Shown here piece after piece: positions 24,865 through 32,180 of a stretch of 44,615 bases of DNA. The notes beneath the pieces are model-generated. The model was not told the origin of the DNA and ran no database searches. It saw only the letters and a program-made list of their open reading frames with translations. Source of the DNA: Acidobacteriota bacterium (GTDB lineage: Bacteria; Acidobacteriota; Vicinamibacteria; Vicinamibacterales; UBA2999). A program made the translations under genes and the position numbers. The stretch spans positions 1-44,615 of the forward strand of contig JACPTI010000058.1 in assembly GCA_016192845.1 (NCBI GenBank). The letters are read 5' to 3'. Positions within the stretch are counted from its first letter, which is position 1. Each line of letters starts with the position of its first letter.

Positions 24865-26565
24865 GTGAAGCCGTGGCTGGCGCACTACGACGCCGACGTG
24901 GCTGCAAGCGTCGCGCCCTATCCCGACAAGACCCTCCTCGATTACCTGTCGACGCTCGCCCGCGAGCACCGCAGCGAGACGGTGCTGCTGTTCAAGGGCG
25001 CGTCGATGTCGTACGGCCAGCTGGAGACGTTGAGCGACGCGTGTGCGGCCGCCCTGGCCGCGCTCGGGGTGCGGCCCGGCGACCGCGTGGCGCTCCTGCT
25101 GCCGAACTGCCCGCAGTTCGTCATCGCGCAGTTCGGCATCTGGAAAGCCGGCGGCATCGTCGTCCCGCTCAATCCGATCTACACCGAACGTGAGCTCGAA
25201 GGCGCGCTGACGGCGTCCGGCGCGTCCACGGTCGTGGTGCTGACGCCGTTCTACGGGCGCATCAAGAGCATCCAGGCGCGCGCGGGGGTGCGCCGGGTGA
25301 TTGCCACCTCCATCAAGGAATATCTGCCGCCCGTACTGCGCCTGCTGTTTACCCTGTTCAAGGAGAAGAAGACGGGGCATCGGGTCGCGCTAGCCGAAGG
25401 CGACCTCTGGTTTCAGGCGCTGCTCGAGACGCATCGGTCGTCGCCGAAGCCGGCGGTCACGGTGGGTCCGGACGACCGCGCGGTCATTCTCTCGAGCGGC
25501 GGCACGACCGGCACGCCGAAAGGAGCGGTCGGGCTCCACCGGCACTACGTCGCGGCCGGCCGGCAGCTCTACGAGTGGACGAAATCGGCGCTGACGCTGC
25601 CGACCGACGTGATCATGCTGCCGCTCCCGATGTTCCATGTGTACGCGAACGTCGGCGTGCAGCCGCTCGCCTTCGTGGCACCGGCGCCGCTCGCGATCGT
25701 TCCAAACCCGCGCGACATCGACGATTTGCTGAAGACGATCCGGCAAGTGAAGCCGGCTTTCTTCAACGGCATTCCGACGCTCTACACGGCCATCCTCAAC
25801 CACCCCGACGTGCGGGCCGGGAAGGTGTCGCTCCGCTCGATCAGGCTGTGTTTCTCGGGCGCGGCGGCGCTCATGGCGGAAACCAAGCGGCAGTTCGAGG
25901 AGGCAACGGGCGCGCGGATCGTCGAGGGCTATTCGCTGACCGAAGGGATGATGGCGTGCTGCGTCAACCCGGTGAAGGGAAAGAACAAGATCGGGTCCAT
26001 CGGCCTGCCGCTTCCCGACGTCGAAGTACGGATCGTCGACGCCGAACGGGGCGAGCGCGAACTGCCGTTCGGCGAAGTCGGCGAGCTGATTCTGCGCGCC
26101 CCACAGTACATGGCCGAGTACTGGAACAATCCGGCCGAGACCGCCGAGACGCTGCGGACGCATGGCGAGGGTGGGCCGTGGGTCCACACCGGCGATCTCG
26201 CCTACATGGACGAGGAGGGCTACATCTTTCTCGTCGATCGCAAGAAGGACATGCTGAAGACGAGCGGCTTTCAGGTGTGGCCGCGCGAGATTGAGGAGGT
26301 GCTGTCGGCGCATCCGGCGGTCATGGAAGCGAGCGTCGCCGGCATCCCCGACCCGCTCAAAGGCGAGGTGCCGAAGGCGTGGGTCGTGCTCAAGGCCGGG
26401 CAGAGCGCCACGGAAGACGAACTGCGCGCGTTCTGCCGCGAGCGGCTGGCTCCGTACAAGGTGCCCGCGGCAATCGAGTTCCGCACCGAGCTGCCGAAGA
26501 CGATGATCGGCAAGGTGCTGCGACGCGTGCTGGTGGAGGAAACGAAGGCGGTGCGGTCGAACTAG
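24865..26565 (+). CDS. Long-chain fatty-acid-CoA ligase (AMP-forming)
   Basis: The enzyme activates a carboxylic acid with ATP and joins it to CoA. The roughly 566 residues show the adenylate-forming motifs in order: P-loop 'ILSSGGTTGTPKGAV', 'GYSLTEG', 'VHTGDLAYMDEEGYIFLVDR', hinge 'KKDMLKTSGFQVWPREIEE' and the terminal catalytic lysine in 'PKTMIGKVLRR'. The insertion 'LLFTLFKEKKTGHR' is typical of the long-chain (FadD-like) group. I start at GTG 24865 for the promoter reason given; ATG 24856 adds three residues. It stands alone between the arg operon and a kinase gene. Chain-length preference is not certain. Confidence 0.88.
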   Translation: MKPWLAHYDADVAASVAPYPDKTLLDYLSTLAREHRSETVLLFKGASMSYGQLETLSDACAAALAALGVRPGDRVALLLPNCPQFVIAQFGIWKAGGIVVPLNPIYTERELEGALTASGASTVVVLTPFYGRIKSIQARAGVRRVIATSIKEYLPPVLRLLFTLFKEKKTGHRVALAEGDLWFQALLETHRSSPKPAVTVGPDDRAVILSSGGTTGTPKGAVGLHRHYVAAGRQLYEWTKSALTLPTDVIMLPLPMFHVYANVGVQPLAFVAPAPLAIVPNPRDIDDLLKTIRQVKPAFFNGIPTLYTAILNHPDVRAGKVSLRSIRLCFSGAAALMAETKRQFEEATGARIVEGYSLTEGMMACCVNPVKGKNKIGSIGLPLPDVEVRIVDAERGERELPFGEVGELILRAPQYMAEYWNNPAETAETLRTHGEGGPWVHTGDLAYMDEEGYIFLVDRKKDMLKTSGFQVWPREIEEVLSAHPAVMEASVAGIPDPLKGEVPKAWVVLKAGQSATEDELRAFCRERLAPYKVPAAIEFRTELPKTMIGKVLRRVLVEETKAVRSN

Positions 26566-26604
26566 CGCTGGTCGGTACGATCCTCTCTGACGCTTGTCGG
26601 CGCG

Positions 26605-26668
26605 GCGTGCGTGGCGTCCGGCTTCAGCCGGACCTGGTACGTAGTGTCCGGCTTTAGCCGGACCCCGG
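26605..26668. repeat. Two tandem copies of the GTCCGGCTTCAGCCGGAC palindromic repeat
   Basis: Cores at 26616-26633 and 26646-26663 lie 30 bases apart in the same orientation; the second has TTT in place of TTC in the loop. The element sits between the convergent acyl-CoA ligase and kinase genes. Confidence 0.85.
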
Positions 26669-26672
26669 TCGG

Positions 26673-29390
26673 TCAATTCACCGGCACCAGCCGCTTCAGC
26701 TCTTCGGTCCAGTTTTGGATCAGAATCATCTGAGGCGCCGGCCGTTCGGGTCCGGGCTCCCGCTGGGCCACTCGCGCCATGAGGACGAACCGCTTGCCGT
26801 CGCCACTGATGTCATAGTTGGCGGCGCCCTGTCCTTGTTGCTCCTGGATGTAGTCGCCCTCGAACAGGACGCGCGGGGTCCCGATACTCAGCGTCGGCCC
26901 CGGTGTGACGGGCACGGCGAACACCTGACGGTTGTTGCGGTAAAAGAGCTCGCGACCGTCGGATGACCAGCGTGGCGAACGTCCGCCCTCCGAGGAGACC
27001 GCAATCTTCCCACCGGGCCCTGGATATGGCGCGATATAGATTTCCGGACGCCCCGATTCGTTCGACGAGTAGGCAATCCAGCGCCCATCGGCCGAGAACG
27101 CCGGACCCTGTTCCTGGAATGGCGTCTCCATGAAGCGTACCGGTTCCGATCCTGGCTTGAGCGTGAAGATGTCGTACCCGCCGCCGACGTCGTACAACGC
27201 CAAGATAGAACCGTCTGCCGTCCATGACGTTGCGCCCTGGTTCGTCGCGGCCCTCGTTAGCGCCTCAGCGGCGCCGCTGCCATCCGCGGCAATCCAGTGA
27301 AGCGCATTGGCGAGGCCGGCCCGGTTCGAGGTGAACGCCACGCGCTTGCTGTCCGGCGTCCACAGCGGAAGCGTATCGACGGCGCGCTCCGACGTCAGTC
27401 GCGTTTGCGTGCCGCGGACCACGTCGACGACCCAGATATCCTCGTTGCCATCCGCCGCCCGGATGGCGACCGCGACGCGCGAGCCGTCAGGCGAGATCCG
27501 CGGCGCCCGATGCTCGGCCTGCCGATCGGTCACCGGTTTCGCAGCGCCGTTGCGGTCCACCCACATGAGTGTGCTTACCTGCGATGTCGCGCCCAGCGTG
27601 CCGGCGACGTACAGCAGCGCGCCATTCGCGCTGACCGTGGCATTGATGCCGCCCTGGATCGTCATCGTCACCTGATCGAGCACTGGCACGGGGGTGCCGC
27701 GCACTTCGAGCCGCGCCAGATCGAATGCGACCGCACGCAACGTGTTCCCCGTACCATAGATCAGATGTCCGGTCGGCACGTACTGCGCATGGCTGCCGCC
27801 GCGCACCAGCACGCGCTGCGTGTTCGTCCGCAGGTCGAGTACGGCAATCTGCGCGTTGTCGATCGTGCCCTCGGCCGGCGCGATCGTGAAGAGCACCGCC
27901 TCGCCGCCTGGCAGAGACTCTGGCCAGATGTGATCAAGCTCGCCGCGTGCGCGATCGGGCTTCGTGAGCGCGGCGGGCTCGTCGCCGCCACCAGCGGATA
28001 CACGGAGCAGGCCGGTGGCCGGATCCGATGTTGCAAAGATCACGGTGTCGTCCTCGTCCCAGGTGGCGCCCCGCGGATTGCCGGTGACGGCGCTCAGCTG
28101 CACCGGCGGGCCGCCTGTGATGGCGACCTTCTTTAACGCATTCTGCCCGTCGAAGAACCCCACCCATTGCCCGTCAGGCGAGATGAAGACTCCCCGCGGC
28201 GCGCCGAGGCCGCTCAATGCAGTAGGCTGCAAACGATCGAGCGACCGCACGAACAACAGATTGTCGCCGCGGTAGACGATGCGCGATCCATCAGGCGCAA
28301 TGGCGACGCTCCGATCGAAATCGCCGAGAGCGACGGCGGAGGACTGGTCGGCTGCGATCGTGGTCCGTACGACAGGAGGCGCGCCGCGATACGCCCACCA
28401 TGACACGCCGGCCCCGCCCAGGGCGAGGCTCACAAGCGCCGCGACCGCAATCGGCGCGGCACGGCGCCACCACGGTCGCACGTGCGGAGCCGGCGCTGTC
28501 GCGGCTACGGCGGGCGCGGGCGCCGGTTCGACGAGGCTCGCGGCGTGGTCGAGCACGAAACGCACGGCGCTCACGTCGGCGAGGCGCTTGCGTCGATCCT
28601 TCACAAGACAGCTTCGCAAGAGCGTCGTGATCGCACGCGGGACGCCCGGCGGGAGCGCCCCCCAGTCGGGCTCGGCGCGGAGCACGGCGGCGAGCGTGTC
28701 GCTGACGTCCTCGCCCTCAAAGGCGCGGCGGCCCGTGAGCATCTCGTACAAAACGCAGCCGACCGCCCAGACATCGCTGCGCCGATCCGCGTCGCGCCCC
28801 TTCGCCTGCTCGGGGCTCATGTAGGCGGCCGTCCCAAGAATCACGCCAATCCGCGTCATCGCCGGACTGGTGATGGTCGGCGCCGCCGTTACGTCCGCCG
28901 CCGGCGCGGCCTCGAGAGCCTTCGCCAGCCCGAAATCGAGGACCTTGGCCGCGCCGTCCGGCCGCACCTTGATGTTCGCCGGCTTCAGGTCGCGGTGAAT
29001 AACCCCGTGCTCGTGCGCCGCTTCGAGGCCCTCTGCAATCTGCCGCGCAATCGGCAGCACCTCATCGACCGGAATCGGGCCGCGCGCAATCCGCTCCGCG
29101 AGCGTCTCGCCCTCCACGAGTTCCATGACGAGCGCCAGCGCGCCGCCAGATTCTTCGAGGCCATGAATGGCCGCGATGTTGGGGTGATTCAGCGACGCGA
29201 GCACTTCCGCCTCGCGCTGGAATCTGACGAGACGGTCGGGATCAGCGGCAAACGACGCGGGGAGGATCTTCAGCGCGACGTCGCGCTTCAGCCGCGTGTC
29301 GCGCGCGCGGTAGACCTCCCCCATGCCGCCTGCGCCAAGCGGCGCGACCACTTCATACGGCCCGACACGCGTGCCGGACGTCAGCGACAT
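26673..29390 (-). CDS. Transmembrane Ser/Thr protein kinase with a C-terminal TolB/PD40 propeller
   Basis: The 905 residues combine a cytoplasmic Hanks-type kinase (about 10-275), a membrane helix (about 311-333) and a large extracytoplasmic WD40/PD40-like propeller (about 345-890) as putative sensor. Kinase motifs are complete: glycine loop GAGGMGEV (19-26), Lys41, HRDLKPAN (132-139), DFG (152-154) and the 'GTAAYMSPEQ' activation segment. Propeller blades show repeated 'SPDG' and 'SADGRWIAYSS' motifs. TATAAT lies 24 bp before the ATG. The ligand and targets are unknown. The gene fragment at 1-369 has the same ending, so the family has at least two members here. Confidence 0.92.
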   Translation of the reverse strand: MSLTSGTRVGPYEVVAPLGAGGMGEVYRARDTRLKRDVALKILPASFAADPDRLVRFQREAEVLASLNHPNIAAIHGLEESGGALALVMELVEGETLAERIARGPIPVDEVLPIARQIAEGLEAAHEHGVIHRDLKPANIKVRPDGAAKVLDFGLAKALEAAPAADVTAAPTITSPAMTRIGVILGTAAYMSPEQAKGRDADRRSDVWAVGCVLYEMLTGRRAFEGEDVSDTLAAVLRAEPDWGALPPGVPRAITTLLRSCLVKDRRKRLADVSAVRFVLDHAASLVEPAPAPAVAATAPAPHVRPWWRRAAPIAVAALVSLALGGAGVSWWAYRGAPPVVRTTIAADQSSAVALGDFDRSVAIAPDGSRIVYRGDNLLFVRSLDRLQPTALSGLGAPRGVFISPDGQWVGFFDGQNALKKVAITGGPPVQLSAVTGNPRGATWDEDDTVIFATSDPATGLLRVSAGGGDEPAALTKPDRARGELDHIWPESLPGGEAVLFTIAPAEGTIDNAQIAVLDLRTNTQRVLVRGGSHAQYVPTGHLIYGTGNTLRAVAFDLARLEVRGTPVPVLDQVTMTIQGGINATVSANGALLYVAGTLGATSQVSTLMWVDRNGAAKPVTDRQAEHRAPRISPDGSRVAVAIRAADGNEDIWVVDVVRGTQTRLTSERAVDTLPLWTPDSKRVAFTSNRAGLANALHWIAADGSGAAEALTRAATNQGATSWTADGSILALYDVGGGYDIFTLKPGSEPVRFMETPFQEQGPAFSADGRWIAYSSNESGRPEIYIAPYPGPGGKIAVSSEGGRSPRWSSDGRELFYRNNRQVFAVPVTPGPTLSIGTPRVLFEGDYIQEQQGQGAANYDISGDGKRFVLMARVAQREPGPERPAPQMILIQNWTEELKRLVPVN

Positions 29391-29413
29391 GCTCTTGCTG
29401 CTGGATGCGCGCC

Positions 29414-29419
29414 GATTAT
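29414..29419 (-). promoter_or_regulatory. Consensus -10 box for the kinase-propeller gene
   Basis: TATAAT on the minus strand would start transcription near 29407, about 17 bases before the ATG at 29390. No strong -35 is apparent. Confidence 0.45.
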
Positions 29420-29593
29420 AGGCCCGCCCGCCGTAGGTCGTTCAAATCTGCACCGTCGCGGTCGCTCGGGCGCGGCAAAAATTGCCACTCCCACGGCGCG
29501 ATCTGCGGTTTTCGGCCTGTTTCGCGATGGCACGTCCCGTGATCCCGACGATGTAGAATCGGGCCGGGCGGCCCGTTCGAAAGGAGCGCGGAC

Positions 29594-29953
29594 GTGGCGA
29601 GCCTGGAAGAAAGGATCGGGAACCTGGAGTCACAGTCGGATAGGCAAGCCGCCGCGATTGCGGATGTCCGGACCGACATTGCCGACCTGCGGTTGGAGAT
29701 GCGCACGCAGATCGCTACACTCCGGGCCGAAATGGCCACTCGGGGCGACATCGCGGCCGTGCGGGCGGACATGGCGACGCGAGGCGACCTGGCCGATCTC
29801 CGCGCCGACGTCGGCACGAGCATAGCCGACCTTCGGGCGGACCTGCGTGAACTGTCGCGCCGATGGGATCGCTTCTTCCTATGGCTGGCCGGCACGCAGG
29901 TGGCGACGTTGCTGGCCATAATGGGCGTGCTGGCGGGAATCCTCTACCGATAG
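29594..29953 (+). CDS. Small coiled-coil protein with a C-terminal membrane anchor
   Basis: The 119 residues are mostly heptad-patterned coiled coil (about 3-90), with internal repeats such as 'EMATRGDIAAVRADMATRGD', and end in a hydrophobic helix 'WLAGTQVATLLAIMGVLAG'. The tail-anchored plan resembles DUF1640/CCDC90-like coiled-coil proteins, but I cannot assign a function. The GTG at 29594 has AAGGAG at eight bases, and TAGAAT near 29555 could be its -10 box. The internal 11-residue repeats suggest growth by duplication. Confidence 0.75.
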   Translation: MASLEERIGNLESQSDRQAAAIADVRTDIADLRLEMRTQIATLRAEMATRGDIAAVRADMATRGDLADLRADVGTSIADLRADLRELSRRWDRFFLWLAGTQVATLLAIMGVLAGILYR

Positions 29954-29962
29954 GCCCATCGC

Positions 29963-30721
29963 TTACGCCGCACCGACCGCCTTCACCTTTACTCCCGCAT
30001 CGACCAGCGCCCGGCGAATTCTCGCCGCCAGCTCGGCGGCGCCCGGCGTGTCCCCATGTACGCACAACGTGTCGATGACGAGCGGCACGCGGCTGCCGTC
30101 AACGGCCTCGACCGTGCCCTCGCGCACCATTCGCAGCGCACGCCGCACGACGACCTCCGGATCGTGGATGACCGCACCCGGCTCCGCCCGCGGCACGAGC
30201 GTGCCGTCGGGCCCATAGGCGCGATCGGCGAACCCTTCGCGCGCCGTCCGCAGCCCGGCGCGCTCGCCCGCGGTCACGAGCTCCGACCCGGGGAGGCCGA
30301 ACAGGATCAGCTCGCGGTCGAGGACGGCCGCGGCGCGCGCCACGGCGTCGGCGAGCGCCCGGTCCCGCACCGCCATGTTGAAGAGCGCGCCGTGCGGCTT
30401 CACGTGCTGCAGCCGGATACCCTGGGCCGCGGCAATGGCGGCCAGGGCGCCGACTTGATAGACGACGAAGTCTTCGACGTCGCGCGGCGACACCTGCAGC
30501 TCGCGCCGCCCGAATCCCTCCAGATCCGGGAACCCCGGGTGCGCGCCGACCGCCACGCCGTGCTCCCGGGCCAGCGCAACCGTGGCGCGCATCACGCCGG
30601 GGTCGCCGGCGTGGAACCCGCACGCCACGTTGGCCGACGTGATCGACGGCATCAGCGCCGGGTCCTGGCCGAGCGCCCCGAGGCGCCCCTCGCCCACGTC
30701 AGCATTCAGGTCGACACGCAT
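29963..30721 (-). CDS. pxpA: 5-oxoprolinase subunit A (LamB/YcsF family)
   Basis: PxpA works with PxpB and PxpC to open 5-oxoproline to glutamate using ATP. The 252 residues begin MRVDLNADVGE and contain 'SANVACGFHAGDP', 'GAHPGFPDLEGFGRR', 'VKPHGALFNMA' and 'CVHGDTPGA', the conserved metal- and substrate-site motifs. The ATG at 30721 gives the family N-terminus; the frame extends upstream without similarity. PxpB/C are not adjacent, so they must be elsewhere or the protein acts differently. It ends 9 bp from the convergent coiled-coil gene. Confidence 0.92.
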   Translation of the reverse strand: MRVDLNADVGEGRLGALGQDPALMPSITSANVACGFHAGDPGVMRATVALAREHGVAVGAHPGFPDLEGFGRRELQVSPRDVEDFVVYQVGALAAIAAAQGIRLQHVKPHGALFNMAVRDRALADAVARAAAVLDRELILFGLPGSELVTAGERAGLRTAREGFADRAYGPDGTLVPRAEPGAVIHDPEVVVRRALRMVREGTVEAVDGSRVPLVIDTLCVHGDTPGAAELAARIRRALVDAGVKVKAVGAA

Positions 30722-30800
30722 GAGTACACGCCTGTAATTCTTGCCACATTCCTGAAAGCTGAGCCATACGGGAATTCGCGGTTTTTCGAACAAAACGCCA

Positions 30801-30816
30801 CGGCACACTGGTTGCC
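30801..30816 (+). promoter_or_regulatory. Near-consensus sigma-54 promoter of the candidate small RNA
   Basis: CGGCACACTGGTTGCC matches TGGCACRNNNNTTGCW except at the outer bases, with GG and GC exactly ten bases apart. It lies in an intergenic space with no plus-strand protein gene downstream before the terminator. Counting the C at 30815 as -12 puts +1 at about 30827. Confidence 0.65.
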
Positions 30817-30826
30817 CTGAACCCGG

Positions 30827-30926
30827 CGTCGGTCTGTAGTTTGCGGCAGAACGCCGTAAACGCTGGGGGGAGCCAGACCGGCGTGTCAGGACGGAACGCT
30901 GGTATCAGCGTCCGTCCTGTTTTTTT
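30827..30926 (+). ncRNA. Candidate 100-nt structured small RNA (three-way junction plus terminator)
   Basis: From the predicted start the RNA folds into a closing stem P1 (about 30826-30836 with 30874-30884, roughly 10-11 pairs with two or three G-U), then after two unpaired bases a 9-bp hairpin P2 (30839-30847 with 30853-30861, loop AGAAC). Directly next to it is a short P3 (GCT/AGC, 30862-30873) with a GGGGGG loop, and P1 closes immediately after. An intrinsic terminator follows within three bases. There is no ORF with a ribosome site. The G6 loop could pair with C-rich targets. I match it to no known RNA family; structure and promoter agree, but expression is unproven. Confidence 0.6.
30887..30926 (+). 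terminator. Strong rho-independent terminator of the small RNA
   Basis: CAGGACGGAACGCTG (30887-30901) pairs with CAGCGTCCGTCCTG (30906-30919) to give a 14-bp stem with one bulged A and a GTAT loop, followed by seven T (30920-30926). The T-tract is on the plus strand only, and no plus-strand protein gene ends here. Confidence 0.9.
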
Positions 30927-30993
30927 AACTCCCAAGCCGCCAACTCCCAACGCCCCAATTCGCCTTGGGAGTTGGAGATTGGGAGTTGGGAGT
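30927..30993. repeat. Hairpin of AACTCCC tandem repeats
   Basis: An array of AACTCCC-type units (30927-30958) is followed by its inverted partner of GGGAGTT units (30965-30993). It lies between the small-RNA terminator and the end of the DGQHR gene. Confidence 0.75.
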
Positions 30994-30994
30994 C

Positions 30995-32020
30995 TTATAC
31001 GCCCGCGCCTTCCGGATACTCGAGCGCGAGCTTCAACTCGCGCGCGAGCGTGTCGACGGTCGTCCCCTGCCGCTTCCATGCCCCTTCCGTCTCGAAGCGC
31101 TGATCGCCGATGCGGCGCCCCCACGGCGCAATCACGCGCCCGATGGCGCGGTAGTCGCTGCGGTCGGCGTGCTCCTGGTCGAGCCGGCGCACGACGTCGG
31201 GGGAGACGCGGATGAAGGCGCGGAGCGCGGCCGCCGACTTGATGCTGTACTTGCGGCCGCCCCACGCGGCGCCGAAGACGAGCGACACCTGCTTGAAGTA
31301 GTTCGCGAAGAACTTCTTGGCGTCCTCGCGGAAATCGGCCGACTTGCGCGGCCCGCCGAACGCATCGCTGGCGAACAGCTTCTTCAACTCCTGCGCGAGC
31401 GGCGCCTGGGCCACGCGCCCGCGGCCGACGCCGAGCAGCTTGATCTCGCCGTGCAGCGGCGAGTCCTCGCGATCGTTCAGGGCGCGGGCCACGTCGTGCG
31501 CCGCCGCCAGCGCCTCGTCGCGATAGAGCTGCCGGCCCGAGAGGCTCACCAGGTGCGACGGATTCAGCCGCGTGTGCTTCGCGTTGATCGTCACGAACAT
31601 CTGCACGATGTGGTCCTCGGGCAGACGGTCGAAGACGATCGCGGGCACGGTGAAGTCGTGGCCCCGCATGTTGTCGATGTCGGCGTGCAGCGCGAGCAGC
31701 CGGTGCTGCCCGTCGATGGCGCGCAGGATCCCCTCGCGCTCGGGCACCTTCAGCCGCCCGACGACCGAGCCGGGCTCGATCGGCTCGAAGGTCAGCTTCT
31801 GCCGCTGGTACTCCTTCTCGCTGGCCGCGATGCGCCGCTCCAGCAGGTCCCAATTCACTTTCGAGGGGGTCTTCTTGGTGGCGCCACGCACGGGCTGGCC
31901 GGTCTCGCCGTAGCTCAAGACCTCGAACCGCACGAGTTTGTCGATGTCCTCCGCCGTGAGCGACGCCTGATAGAACTGGACACCAAACTGCTGCATTTGG
32001 ATGGCAGCAACGTTTATCAT
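30995..32020 (-). CDS. DGQHR-domain protein (DndB-related)
   Basis: The 341 residues contain the family motif 'ILRAIDGQHRLLAL' (about 97-110) and 'IVQMFVTINAKHTRLNPSHLV', as in DGQHR/DndB-like proteins. DndB regulates DNA phosphorothioation operons, and other DGQHR members occur in defence-linked islands. No dnd, ssp or other modification gene is adjacent, so the role here is open. AAGGGGA lies before the ATG at 32020. It is divergent from the DUF5916 gene and its 3' end abuts a repeat hairpin. Confidence 0.82.
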   Translation of the reverse strand: MINVAAIQMQQFGVQFYQASLTAEDIDKLVRFEVLSYGETGQPVRGATKKTPSKVNWDLLERRIAASEKEYQRQKLTFEPIEPGSVVGRLKVPEREGILRAIDGQHRLLALHADIDNMRGHDFTVPAIVFDRLPEDHIVQMFVTINAKHTRLNPSHLVSLSGRQLYRDEALAAAHDVARALNDREDSPLHGEIKLLGVGRGRVAQAPLAQELKKLFASDAFGGPRKSADFREDAKKFFANYFKQVSLVFGAAWGGRKYSIKSAAALRAFIRVSPDVVRRLDQEHADRSDYRAIGRVIAPWGRRIGDQRFETEGAWKRQGTTVDTLARELKLALEYPEGAGV

Positions 32021-32180
32021 GTAGAGTCCCCTTCGGCTCCTCTTACGAGGCGCAAGGAAGAGGCGAATTGTATCGGCCCGCGGTCCCCTTCCTCAACCCG
32101 TTTTTTCGGTTTTTTTTCGAAGTTCGGGAGGGCGCATCCGATGTGGTCAGTGTATCTGGCGTCGGCACAAGGAGTTACGA
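32021..32180. promoter_or_regulatory. Divergent spacer between the DGQHR and DUF5916 genes
   Basis: The region includes two T-tracts (within 32098-32121) around CGG, which could form only a weak stem. AAGGAG at 32168-32173 is the ribosome site for the DUF5916 gene. No defined promoter could be fixed. Confidence 0.3.

Noticed and set aside
30995..32020. A complete DNA-phosphorothioation (Dnd) defence system
   Set aside because: Only the DGQHR protein is present; no DndA, C, D, E or restriction partner lies in the window.
32097..32121. Two T-tracts resembling a terminator
   Set aside because: Only a weak bulged stem can form and no plus-strand gene ends upstream; the region is a divergent promoter spacer.
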